In this document: in pieces, positions 1 through 6,914 of the stretch
Layout: the number at the start of each line of letters is the position of its first letter
How positions within the stretch are numbered: position 1 is the stretch's first letter
Assembly: GCA_963640395.1 (NCBI GenBank)
Contig: CAVHZH010000021.1
Span: forward strand, 1 to 24,438
Reading direction: 5' to 3'
DNA from: W0P33-017 sp963640395
Lineage (GTDB): Bacteria > Bacillota > Clostridia > Lachnospirales > Lachnospiraceae
DNA: 24,438 nt
Program-made: the position numbers and the translations under genes
Notes under the pieces: generated by a model
Databases searched by the model: none
Seen by the model: the letters and a program-made list of their open reading frames with translations, nothing else
Told to the model about the DNA's origin: nothing

Positions 1-57
1 GTCGCAAAAGCGACCCGCCGCAGGCGGAGAATCCTGCATGCAGGATTCTTTTTCATA
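1..57. repeat. Right-end fragment of hairpin-rich repeat (copy a)
   Basis: The first 38 bases are identical to 6489-6526, the right part of the full repeat copy at 6365-6551. The fragment contains three consecutive hairpins: GTCGC-AAAA-GCGAC, CCGCC-GCA-GGCGG and GAATCCTGCATGCAGGATTC. The last is followed by a T-run, so it resembles an intrinsic terminator on the plus strand. The left part of the repeat would lie before the window, so the window starts inside a dispersed repeat. Confidence 0.85.
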
Positions 58-76
58 TTATTTTAGGAACATAGCA

Positions 77-994
77 ATGAGATATTCAGGAATCGGCGGA
101 CAGGCTGTCCTCGAGGGTGTCATGATGAAAAATAAGGACACCTATGCGGTGGCTGTCCGTAAGAGCGACGGCGAGATCGTCGTTGAAAAAAAGGAATATA
201 AAAGCATATTTGGAAACAGTGCAGTGACGCGGCTGCCGCTCGTGCGCGGTGTCGTCAGCTTTGTGGATTCGCTCGTGCTCGGCATGAGCAGTCTGTCGTT
301 TTCTTCATCCTTTTTTGAGGAGGAAGAACAAAAGGAACTGAGTGAGCAGCAGGCTGCAAAGAAGGAAAAGCAGGAGCATGTGCTGATGGGCGGTACGATC
401 GTGCTGTCGATCGTGCTGGCGGTGGCGATTTTTATGCTGCTTCCTTACTGGCTGTCCACACTGTTTGCCGGACTTGGCTGGTCGGATACGGCGATCGCAG
501 TGATGGAGGGAGTCCTTCGCGTGGTGATTTTTCTGGCATATGTGGTTGGGATCTCACTCATGAAGGATATCCAGCGCGTCTATATGTATCACGGCGCAGA
601 GCACAAGTGCATCAACTGCATTGAGCACGGTATGGATCTGAACGTGGAAAATGTGCGGAAAAGCTCGAGACTGCACAAGCGCTGTGGAACGAGTTTTTTG
701 TTTTTTGTCATTATGGTGAGCGTGATCCTGTTTATTTTTATACGGGTGGACTCACCGCTGCTGCGCGTGCTTGTGCGCATCGTGCTGATACCGGTGATCG
801 CGGGTATCTCTTATGAGCTGATCCGTCTGGCGGGACGCAGTGAGGGAAAGGTGATCGGGCTTCTGAGCAAGCCGGGCATGCTGCTGCAGCGCCTGACGAC
901 GCGCGAACCGGACGACGCTATGATCGAGGTAGGCATCGCCTCTGTGGAGGCGGTATTTGACTGGAAGGCTTACGTGCAGGAAATGCGTGAGTGA
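77..994 (+). CDS. yqhQ: DUF1385 (YqhQ-like) membrane protein
   Basis: This is a 305-aa DUF1385 family protein of unknown biochemical function, sometimes annotated as a putative metal-dependent enzyme. Family hallmarks are the N-terminal GIGGQAVLEGVMM block, YHGAEHK (residues 171-177) and HKRCGTSFL (200-208). The His, Glu and Cys residues in these motifs would suit metal binding. Hydrophobic segments lie near residues 103-125, 144-162, 206-223 and 230-246. An acidic, Lys-rich linker sits at 80-100. I chose the ATG at 77 because AGGAA precedes it at good spacing and family members begin MRYSGIGGQ. An in-frame ATG at 38 lies inside the repeat hairpin and would add 13 unrelated residues. In many Clostridia this gene sits between rpmE and prmC, and prmC follows here by 34 bp. 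Confidence 0.9.
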   Translation: MRYSGIGGQAVLEGVMMKNKDTYAVAVRKSDGEIVVEKKEYKSIFGNSAVTRLPLVRGVVSFVDSLVLGMSSLSFSSSFFEEEEQKELSEQQAAKKEKQEHVLMGGTIVLSIVLAVAIFMLLPYWLSTLFAGLGWSDTAIAVMEGVLRVVIFLAYVVGISLMKDIQRVYMYHGAEHKCINCIEHGMDLNVENVRKSSRLHKRCGTSFLFFVIMVSVILFIFIRVDSPLLRVLVRIVLIPVIAGISYELIRLAGRSEGKVIGLLSKPGMLLQRLTTREPDDAMIEVGIASVEAVFDWKAYVQEMRE

Positions 995-1028
995 CAGGGT
1001 GTGGATACATCTGGAGGGAGGCTGACAG

Positions 1029-1871
1029 ATGACATACAGAGAGGCAGAGCAAAAAGGCGAGCGGCTGCTGCAGGCAGCAGGGATCGCGGATGCGAAAACA
1101 GATGCATGGCTGCTGTTGGAGATGGTAGCACATATTGACCGCAGCTTTTATTTTATGCACAGCGGTGATGAGGTGGAGCCGGAGGTATTGTCAGAATATG
1201 AGCGCGTGCTTGAAAAGCGTGCGGAGCATGTTCCGCTGCAATATATTACCGGGGAGCAGGAATTTATGGGAATGACGTTCCATGTGAATTCCAATGTGCT
1301 GATCCCCAGACAGGATACGGAAACGCTTGTGGAGGAGACACTGAGGGTGTTGGAGCCGAATATGCGGGTGCTCGATCTGTGCACCGGCTCCGGCTGTGTG
1401 CTGCTGAGTATTCTGAAAAATGCGCCCACGGTGGAAGGCGTTGGAAGTGATATCAGCAAGCAGGCGCTGCTTGTTGCCAAGGAAAATGCAAAGCTGCACG
1501 AGCTTGATGCGGAATGGGTGCGCAGCAACCTGTTTGACAATGTGAGCGGCACATTCGATGTGATCGTTTCCAATCCGCCGTATATCGCGCAGGAGGAGAT
1601 CTTAAAGCTCATGCCCGAGGTGAGCCAGTTTGAACCCTTACAGGCACTCGACGGCGGCGCGGACGGACTTGATTTTTACCGAAGCATCACGCAGGGGGCA
1701 CCGGACTATTTGAAGGAAAACGGATGGCTGATCTTTGAGATCGGCTATGATCAGGGCGAGGCAGTGCGCCATCTGATGCATGAGGCAGGCTTTGAGGGCG
1801 TGCTGGTGATCAAGGATCTGGCGGGAAACGACCGGGTCGTGCGAGGATATCTGTCCACCAGCCGTGAATAA
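1029..1871 (+). CDS. prmC: PrmC, release factor glutamine-N5 methyltransferase
   Basis: This 280-aa protein is of the usual length. It transfers a methyl group from S-adenosylmethionine to the Gln of the GGQ motif in class I release factors, in the cytosol. Visible motifs are PLQYITGEQEFMG (69-81) and LIPRQDTE (91-98), both typical of PrmC. Others are the SAM-binding DLCTGSG (116-122), the catalytic NPPY (182-185) that recognises the target glutamine, and the EP...ALDGG block near 202-210. The start follows a GGAGGGAGG ribosome site. The gene ends 14 bp before prfA, which encodes its substrate, so the two are almost certainly co-transcribed. Confidence 0.97.
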   Translation: MTYREAEQKGERLLQAAGIADAKTDAWLLLEMVAHIDRSFYFMHSGDEVEPEVLSEYERVLEKRAEHVPLQYITGEQEFMGMTFHVNSNVLIPRQDTETLVEETLRVLEPNMRVLDLCTGSGCVLLSILKNAPTVEGVGSDISKQALLVAKENAKLHELDAEWVRSNLFDNVSGTFDVIVSNPPYIAQEEILKLMPEVSQFEPLQALDGGADGLDFYRSITQGAPDYLKENGWLIFEIGYDQGEAVRHLMHEAGFEGVLVIKDLAGNDRVVRGYLSTSRE

Positions 1872-1885
1872 GAAGGAGAAAAGAC

Positions 1886-2956
1886 ATGTTTGACAAATTA
1901 GAGGATCTGTTAGTCCGATATGAGGAGATAATGAGTGAGCTGTCGGAGCCGGATGTGGCAAACGATGCCAACCGCTTCCGCAAGCTGATGAAGGAGCAGA
2001 GTGATCTCACGCCGATCGTTGAGGCATTCCGCGAATATAAAAAGAGCAAGCAGGCGATCGAGGATGCGCTTGCGATGCTCGATGAGGAGAGCGATGAGGA
2101 GATGCGGGAGCTCGCCAAAGAGGAATTAAACGAGGCAAAGGCGACTGTGGCAGAGCTCGAAGAAAAGCTTAAGATCCTGTTGCTGCCGAAGGATCCGAAC
2201 GATGACAAAAACGTTATTGTGGAGATCCGTGCCGGTGCGGGCGGAGAGGAAGCAGCGTTGTTTGCAGCAGAAATCTATCGCATGTATGTACACTATGCGG
2301 AGAGCCGCCGCTGGAAGGTAGAGACACTCGAAGCGGATGAGACAGGTATTGGAGGCATGAAGTCCGTAGACTTTATGGTGACTGGAGCTGGCGCATATTC
2401 TGTATTGAAATACGAGTCGGGTGTACATCGCGTACAGCGTGTGCCGGAGACGGAGTCGCAGGGACGTATCCAGACATCTACCTGTACGGTAGCAGTCATG
2501 CCCGAGGCAGAGGATGTGGATATCCAGATCGATGAGAAGGATATCCGTATCGATGTCATGCGTGCATCCGGAAACGGTGGTCAGTGTGTCAACACGACAG
2601 ATTCCGCGGTGCGTCTGACCCATTATCCGACCGGAATCGTGATCTACAGCCAGACCGAGAAGTCTCAGCTTCAGAATAAGGAAAAGGCATTCGCGTTGCT
2701 GCGCTCCAAGCTGTACGACCTCGAGCTGCAAAAACAGCAGGATGCAGAGTCAGCGGCACGCCGCAGCCAGATCGGAACCGGCGACCGCTCAGAGAAGATC
2801 CGTACCTACAATTTCCCGCAGGGGCGCGTGACCGATCACCGGATCAACCTCACTCTGTACAAGCTGGACAAGATCATGAATGGGGACATACAGGAGATCA
2901 TTGACGCGTGTATCGCGGCAGATCAGGCGAAGAAGCTGGCAAATATGAATGAATAA
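1886..2956 (+). CDS. prfA: Peptide chain release factor 1
   Basis: This is a complete 356-aa class I release factor that reads UAG and UAA in the ribosomal A site and triggers peptidyl-tRNA hydrolysis. The catalytic GGQ is at residues 231-233 in GNGGQCVNT. The stop-codon recognition tripeptide is PET (187-189) within RVPETESQGR, where RF1 proteins carry P-x-T; RF2 would carry SPF. The N-terminal coiled domain (about 1-100) is rich in Glu and Lys. AAGGAG precedes the start. A strong bidirectional terminator follows the stop codon. Placement directly after prmC is the classical arrangement. Confidence 0.98.
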   Translation: MFDKLEDLLVRYEEIMSELSEPDVANDANRFRKLMKEQSDLTPIVEAFREYKKSKQAIEDALAMLDEESDEEMRELAKEELNEAKATVAELEEKLKILLLPKDPNDDKNVIVEIRAGAGGEEAALFAAEIYRMYVHYAESRRWKVETLEADETGIGGMKSVDFMVTGAGAYSVLKYESGVHRVQRVPETESQGRIQTSTCTVAVMPEAEDVDIQIDEKDIRIDVMRASGNGGQCVNTTDSAVRLTHYPTGIVIYSQTEKSQLQNKEKAFALLRSKLYDLELQKQQDAESAARRSQIGTGDRSEKIRTYNFPQGRVTDHRINLTLYKLDKIMNGDIQEIIDACIAADQAKKLANMNE

Positions 2957-2969
2957 GCGATAGGTGTGG

Positions 2970-3023
2970 AAAAAATGGAGAGACAGAAACTTGCTTGCAA
3001 GAAATTCTGCCTCTCCGTTTTTT
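2970..3023. terminator. Bidirectional intrinsic terminator between prfA and MATE
   Basis: The stem pairs GGAGAGACAGAA (2977-2988) with TTCTGCCTCTCC (3005-3016) with one mismatch. Inner pairing continues around the TTGC repeats. A T-run follows on the plus strand (3018-3023), and an A-run at 2970-2975 supplies the minus-strand T-run. It can terminate both convergent genes. Confidence 0.85.
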
Positions 3024-3029
3024 GCATGT

Positions 3030-4391
3030 TCACTCATCCCGCGTCAGCTTTCGGATCCAGTTGCCGTAGTTGGATTCCAAGAAAGCGGGCACACATTTGA
3101 AAATCTGGTCTGCGTTTAAGCACCAGACTACGGTGGTCGGGGAAGCGTGCATCACAAATGCCATGAAAAATGACAGCGGCAGGACGATGCACCAGATACT
3201 GATCAGATCCATTTTGACGACAAACATCGCATTTCCGCCGCCGCGGATAATGCCGTTGTTGGTGGGCATCTGGTAGGACATGCCGACGCAGACGACGCTC
3301 AGGATGATGAGGAAAGTATTTGCCATTTCTTTCGTTGCAGTCTGCAGATCGTAGATCGAAAGAATCGGAATACGAATGAAAAATAATACCATTCCAGACA
3401 ATACGCCAATGCATACGAACAGACGCTGCAGCTTTTTGGAATACTGCTTTGTCAGCAGAAGGTCGCCGGAGCCGATCGTTTTTCCGATGATGATGGACGC
3501 TGTGGAGGCTGCGCCGGTCGCGGTGGATTTTACGAGCATATAGAGTGTGGAGGCGACGCTGTTTGCAGCGATGGCGGCAGCAGTCATATGACCTAAAATG
3601 ACGGTCTGCAGGGCAGTGTTGACGCCCCAGAGCCCTTGTGTGACGAGCATGGGAGCTGTCGTTTTGAGATAATCCTTTGTCAGAACCGGGTCTGCATGGA
3701 TATAATCGGAAACATGCAGACCCAGTTTTCTGGCAGCGCTGTGCGAAAGATAGACGAGCAGGATGACGACCTCTAAAATGCGTGCGGTCAGCGTACCGAT
3801 CGCCGCACCGCGGATGCCTAGCTGAGGAAAACCAAAGTGACCGAAAATCAATATATAGTTAATCGAACAGTTGACAACGAGCGTTATGCAGGACAACCGG
3901 AACGCAATTCCGACGATTTCCACGCTTCGGAGCGTCGCAAGCAGAATCTGTGTGATTGCAAAGAACAGATAAGTAAAACGGATGATGTCAAGGTACTGAG
4001 CGCCTTGTTTTACGGTTGCGGCATCGGTTGTGAAAATATGGAGCGCCTGAACCGGGAAAAAGCTGACGAGCAGGAATAAAACTGCGGAGAGCAAAAGCCC
4101 GAAGTGCATGGCGGAGACAGCAATTTTGCGCAGCGGAGAAAGCTGCTTTTTGCCCCAATACTGACTGCCGAACATGACAAGCCCGTCGCCGAGCGCGATG
4201 AGCAGACATTGATAGACGAACTGGATCTGATTGACGGCAGCCGCACCGGACAGGGCGGATTCACTATAAGCGCCGAGCATCATGTTGTCGGCGAGATTGA
4301 CGGACAGCGTTATGACATTCTGCAGGACCAGCAGAGGATACATGGAAAAGAATGCCTTATAAAAAGCTGAGTTGGATGCTTCCTGTTGCAT
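3030..4391 (-). CDS. MATE family multidrug/organic cation efflux protein
   Basis: This 453-aa integral membrane protein has about 12 hydrophobic helices, the normal MATE length. MATE transporters export drugs, cations or metabolites across the cytoplasmic membrane, using Na+ or H+ gradients. The N-terminal half contains the typical NVITLSVNLADNMMLG stretch. The second half has TAPMLVTQGLWG and MVKSTATGAASTASIIIG segments matching the repeated MATE domain. The ATG is preceded on the minus strand by AGAGG. The gene lies 39 bp downstream of the 80-aa gene in the same direction, so it probably shares that promoter near 4722-4749. The substrate cannot be read from sequence; aglycone export is possible given the neighbouring glycoside genes. 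Confidence 0.9.
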   Translation of the reverse strand: MQQEASNSAFYKAFFSMYPLLVLQNVITLSVNLADNMMLGAYSESALSGAAAVNQIQFVYQCLLIALGDGLVMFGSQYWGKKQLSPLRKIAVSAMHFGLLLSAVLFLLVSFFPVQALHIFTTDAATVKQGAQYLDIIRFTYLFFAITQILLATLRSVEIVGIAFRLSCITLVVNCSINYILIFGHFGFPQLGIRGAAIGTLTARILEVVILLVYLSHSAARKLGLHVSDYIHADPVLTKDYLKTTAPMLVTQGLWGVNTALQTVILGHMTAAAIAANSVASTLYMLVKSTATGAASTASIIIGKTIGSGDLLLTKQYSKKLQRLFVCIGVLSGMVLFFIRIPILSIYDLQTATKEMANTFLIILSVVCVGMSYQMPTNNGIIRGGGNAMFVVKMDLISIWCIVLPLSFFMAFVMHASPTTVVWCLNADQIFKCVPAFLESNYGNWIRKLTRDE

Positions 4392-4430
4392 GGAGTGACC
4401 TCTTTCGTGACAATAAAATGATTGCAGAGT

Positions 4431-4673
4431 TTATTTTACCTCAGCAGGAACCAGATATTTTTTCAGCTTCTCATAATCTTCGGCATGATAGCAGACGATT
4501 TCGTAAAAGGTATAGTCCGGGTTACTGAATACTCTTGTCAGACCGATAAACTGTGTCAGCTTGGAGGCCAGATTTAAAACATCGTGATCTTCAGTGATCA
4601 ATTCCACTCTTCCCTCACATTCATCGAGGGCATTGAAAAAGCCATTTACATCTTGGATTGCGCGTACTTTCAT
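4431..4673 (-). CDS. Small conserved protein of unknown function (paralog 1)
   Basis: This is an 80-aa, soluble-looking, mixed-charge protein with no signal peptide or membrane helix. I do not recognise a characterised function, although similar short proteins occur in Lachnospiraceae. The strongest blocks shared with the second copy at 24088-24327 are GRVELIT, DVLNLASKLT, FSNP and YEIVC; by hand alignment 50 of 79 positions match. The start is supported by AAAGGAG nine bases upstream on the minus strand. It has its own near-consensus promoter (TTGTCA - 16 bp - TATAAT). It reads into the MATE gene 39 bp downstream, so the two are probably one transcript. Confidence 0.75.
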   Translation of the reverse strand: MKVRAIQDVNGFFNALDECEGRVELITEDHDVLNLASKLTQFIGLTRVFSNPDYTFYEIVCYHAEDYEKLKKYLVPAEVK

Positions 4674-4721
4674 AATAATTTTACTCCTTTAAAGAATGCT
4701 GATTTTCATTTCTACAAGACG

Positions 4722-4749
4722 ATTATAACAAAAAATGAAAAAATGACAA
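4722..4749 (-). promoter_or_regulatory. Sigma-A promoter for small protein/MATE unit
   Basis: On the minus strand, TTGTCA (4744-4749) lies 16 bp upstream of TATAAT (4722-4727). The -10 match is perfect and the -35 matches 5 of 6. It lies about 50 bp upstream of the ATG at 4673. No ATGAAA/TTTCAT palindrome overlaps it. Confidence 0.65.
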
Positions 4750-4832
4750 TTCATAAGTTCTACAAGAATAAGCTCCAAAAAGAAAAAAAGAAGGGGAAAA
4801 TTGCATAATTTTTGAGAAATAGGGCAAGAGCA

Positions 4833-4861
4833 TTTACAAAAAACATGAAATTTGATAAAAT
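4833..4861 (+). promoter_or_regulatory. Promoter of first deglycosidase pair
   Basis: TTTACA (4833-4838), a 17-bp spacer and TAAAAT (4856-4861) form a good sigma-A promoter reading into the 4921 gene. The palindromic operator at 4880-4894 lies just downstream, around +13 to +27, a classic repression position. The 247-bp gap between 4674 and 4920 holds only these signals and the divergent promoter. Confidence 0.6.
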
Positions 4862-4879
4862 GAAAATACAATCAAAAAC

Positions 4880-4894
4880 ATGAAAATATTTCAT
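4880..4894. promoter_or_regulatory. LacI-type operator ATGAAAATATTTCAT
   Basis: This 15-bp palindrome (ATGAAA-3 bp-TTTCAT) is identical to 8153-8167, and closely related sites occur at 8006-8021 and 22941-22955. It lies downstream of the promoter of the first deglycosidase pair. The following leader (AATGAAAGGGGAAGG) is also shared with the ABC operon leader. A LacI-family operator is inferred from the dyad and from the two LacI genes in this island. Confidence 0.65.
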
Positions 4895-4920
4895 AAAATA
4901 AAAATGAAAGGGGAAGGACA

Positions 4921-5307
4921 ATGAATGAACGTTATATTATCGTAGAGGGGAGCGAAAAAAATGTAATGCTGGACAACGGGGTGCAGTGTTTTGAATTCCG
5001 GGCGCGGATTCCATATTATGAGGGGGTTCCGCTGAGCCAGATTGCATTTATTAAAATTGCGCTTGATAACCAGCCGGTGAATGCGGGGGATATCCGTCTC
5101 GTCGCAAAAACAGATGAAGTTTTTACACTGGAAGAGGCTACAACTGCCCTGAATTTTTTCTGGGAGTATGGAGAAGGGTTGAGAATGCGTGTTATGAAGG
5201 GTGGACTTGCAAAAGGAAGCCATCGGTTGGACGTTGAAATCGGAATCAGCGTAATCTATGCCCGGAAAGGGTTTGGTACAAAGAGCTGGTCATTCTTTGA
5301 AGTTTAG
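4921..5307 (+). CDS. C-glycoside deglycosidase beta subunit-like protein (DUF6379), copy 1
   Basis: This is a 128-aa, beta-rich protein resembling the small subunit of bacterial C-glycoside deglycosidases (DUF6379-type, as in the DgpB-DgpC class). The family partners with a TIM-barrel subunit to release the aglycone from 3-oxo-C-glycosides. Visible family-like features are the FEFRARIPYYEGVPLSQI block (residues 24-41), the ALNFFWEYGEG segment, and GGLAKGSHRLDVEI, which closely parallels GGLAKGRHRLGL in the second copy at 17159. The start follows AAAGGGGAAGG. The gene ends 13 bp before the TIM-barrel gene. Recognition rests on family memory plus the repeated beta/alpha gene order, so the actual substrate is unknown. 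Confidence 0.75.
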   Translation: MNERYIIVEGSEKNVMLDNGVQCFEFRARIPYYEGVPLSQIAFIKIALDNQPVNAGDIRLVAKTDEVFTLEEATTALNFFWEYGEGLRMRVMKGGLAKGSHRLDVEIGISVIYARKGFGTKSWSFFEV

Positions 5308-5320
5308 GGAGGATAGGAAG

Positions 5321-6322
5321 ATGAGTATTGGAAGAAGTGTATCTTTATATAGCTTACAGGAACCGTATTATCTTGGAAAAATGGATTTGGAAGCGTGCGT
5401 GGCTGCGGTTAAAAACCAGGTTGGTGCGGATGGAATTGAAGTGCTGGTAGATCAGATGCCTTATCCGAGCCTGCGCTCGGAAGACCGCACCATGAGCGAT
5501 GACGACATTGCAAAGTTTAAGGATCTGATGCAGAAATATCAGACGATTCCGACTGCATATGACACGACGTTTTTTACGACATGGTATGCAAAGCGGAACA
5601 TGTCGAATCGGGAAACCATTTACTGGACGAAGAAGGATATGGTAAACTGTGCAAAAATGGGATTTCCGGTATATCGTACCGGTATAATGAGAAAAGAGGA
5701 CATCCGGATTCTTTCGGAATGCTTTGAATTTGCAGAACAGCTCGGCATTTTTATTGCGACGGAGGTTCATACGCCGAGAGGAATCCATACCTGGTGGACG
5801 CAGGATTTTCTGGAAGAAGTAAAACGGAAAAATACAAAGAATGCCGGATTCCTGCTCGATTTTGCAGTCTTTACAAAGGGAATGCCGTTGGCGGATAAAA
5901 AGGCATTCCTGCGTGCGGGAGCGAGGGAATCCATCTTAGATGAGATTGATAAAGCCTATCGTGCAGGCTGCTGCCTGACAAATTCCGACGTGGAGAAGCT
6001 GGGCGGTGGCAAGCCTGAAATTGCAGCCGCAGAACAGATGCGCGGTCAGATCTATGACGATCCGGAATGGATTGGGGAAATTCTGGATTATACAAAACAC
6101 TGCCATGGAAAATTCTATGAAATGACAGAAGACTGTGATGAACCTTCGATTGACTATGCCGGACCAATTGCCTATCTGAAGGAAAAAGGATGGGATGGAT
6201 ACATTTCCTCTGAATATGAAGGACAGAGACATTATTTTGAAATGGGAGGTCCAAAGGCACCTGATCCAATCGAGCAGCTGAAAAGACATCATGTCATGTT
6301 AAAACGATTGATCGGGGAATGA
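5321..6322 (+). CDS. TIM-barrel C-glycoside deglycosidase alpha subunit-like protein, copy 1
   Basis: This 333-aa protein has a sugar phosphate isomerase/epimerase (xylose isomerase-like) TIM barrel. It is the expected catalytic partner of the preceding beta subunit. Likely divalent-metal ligands, inferred from the fold, are E148 (TEVH), D180 (LLDFAVF), H262 (CHGKFYEM) and E298 (SSEYEGQRH). The last two motifs recur in the paralog at 17619 (FHGKCHDM, CTEFEGQR). I chose ATG 5321 because GGGAGGA lies just upstream; a longer frame from 5258 would overlap the beta-subunit gene with 21 unsupported residues. In characterised relatives the complex cleaves the glycosidic bond of a 3-oxo-glycoside by elimination. 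A strong terminator follows the stop. Confidence 0.78.
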   Translation: MSIGRSVSLYSLQEPYYLGKMDLEACVAAVKNQVGADGIEVLVDQMPYPSLRSEDRTMSDDDIAKFKDLMQKYQTIPTAYDTTFFTTWYAKRNMSNRETIYWTKKDMVNCAKMGFPVYRTGIMRKEDIRILSECFEFAEQLGIFIATEVHTPRGIHTWWTQDFLEEVKRKNTKNAGFLLDFAVFTKGMPLADKKAFLRAGARESILDEIDKAYRAGCCLTNSDVEKLGGGKPEIAAAEQMRGQIYDDPEWIGEILDYTKHCHGKFYEMTEDCDEPSIDYAGPIAYLKEKGWDGYISSEYEGQRHYFEMGGPKAPDPIEQLKRHHVMLKRLIGE

Positions 6323-6330
6323 GATTTTCA

Positions 6331-6363
6331 GCCGTCCGGTTTTGATACCGGGCGGCATTTTTA
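6331..6363 (+). terminator. Intrinsic terminator after first deglycosidase pair
   Basis: GCCGTCCGG (6331-6339) pairs with CCGGGCGGC (6348-6356) through eight Watson-Crick pairs and one G-T pair. The loop is TTTTGATA and ATTTTT follows. It closes the two-gene unit 4921-6322. Confidence 0.85.
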
Positions 6364-6364
6364 A

Positions 6365-6551
6365 TTCATAGGAAATTGCGTCCTATGAAATAAAAGCCCT
6401 CCGGGCAGGGCGCTCATCGTCCGGGGGACGATGGCTTAGCGCCGACCGAAACGAAGTGCAGAATCGCACTGCGGCGGATAAGAAGTATGTCGCAAAAGCG
6501 ACCCGCCGCAGGCGGAGAATCCTGCAAAGCAGGATTCTTTTTTATTTTATT
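6365..6551. repeat. Full copy of modular hairpin repeat (copy b)
   Basis: This is a roughly 187-bp intergenic element built almost entirely from hairpins. In order they are TTCATAGGA..TCCTATGAA, a long imperfect stem GCGCTCATCGTCC..GGACGATGGCTTAGCGC, AGTGC..GCACT, GTCGC-AAAA-GCGAC, CCGCC-GCA-GGCGG, and GAATCCTGC-AAA-GCAGGATTC followed by a T-rich tail. The right end recurs at 1-57, the left end at 24390-24438 and a degenerate left end near 15251. No open reading frame is evident. It looks like a dispersed non-autonomous palindromic repeat (REP/MITE-like); I cannot name a family. Confidence 0.8.
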
Positions 6552-6887
6552 TCAAACTCCTTGTAAAACATCCCAGTGCTCTGCCAGCTTTCCGCCCTCC
6601 AGACGGTACAGATCGACAACGCGGCAGGTGGTATTGCCCTCGGGATCGACTGCTTTGAGGTAGACGGCGACCTTATCTCCCTCTGCGATTGTAAACTGGA
6701 TGTTTAAATGAAAATCCGGATTAACTCGGAACTTTTCGCCAAAAGCACTCATCAGATTGGCGCGCCCCTGTCCGGGACCGGGATTATGCTGGATATAATC
6801 CTCTTTTACATATTTTAATGCGGCGTTGACGTCGTGCCCATTAAAAAATTCTTCGTACATTGCTCGTACAACTTCTGTGTTAGTCAT
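6552..6887 (-). CDS. SnoaL-like/NTF2-fold small protein
   Basis: This 111-aa protein has the shape of a SnoaL-like (cystatin-like alpha+beta cone) domain. It has an N-terminal MYEEFFNGHD helix, the YIQHNPGPGQGR motif, and a C-terminal VVDLYRLEGGKLAEHWDV strand. Relatives of COG4922 are annotated as predicted aldol-condensation or isomerase-like enzymes, but most are uncharacterised. The start follows AAAGGAGG on the minus strand. It is 27 bp downstream of the LacI gene, so it is probably co-transcribed with it. Its stop codon abuts the repeat element. A role in processing a small ketone or enone intermediate of the pathway is only a guess. Confidence 0.75.
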   Translation of the reverse strand: MTNTEVVRAMYEEFFNGHDVNAALKYVKEDYIQHNPGPGQGRANLMSAFGEKFRVNPDFHLNIQFTIAEGDKVAVYLKAVDPEGNTTCRVVDLYRLEGGKLAEHWDVLQGV

Positions 6888-6914
6888 AAGTAACCTCCTT
6901 TAAAATGTGAAAAT

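Noticed and set aside
38..76. In-frame upstream ATG that would lengthen the DUF1385 protein by 13 residues
   Set aside because: It lies in the repeat hairpin, has no ribosome site and is not part of the family N-terminus.
1148..1612. Long minus-strand frame opposite prmC
   Set aside because: It is a shadow of the prmC reading frame, with no ribosome site and low-complexity composition.
2126..2731. 201-codon minus-strand frame opposite prfA
   Set aside because: It is a shadow frame of a well-identified gene with no domain features.
4584..4808. Plus-strand frame over the 80-aa gene promoter
   Set aside because: It is AT-rich with a Lys-only tail, and it overlaps a better-supported minus-strand gene and promoter.
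5258..5320. Upstream start for the first TIM-barrel subunit
   Set aside because: It overlaps the beta-subunit gene, and GGGAGGA favours ATG 5321.
6365..6551. CRISPR array or riboswitch in the hairpin-rich region
   Set aside because: The stems all differ, with no regular repeat-spacer pattern, and pieces of the element recur at unrelated places.
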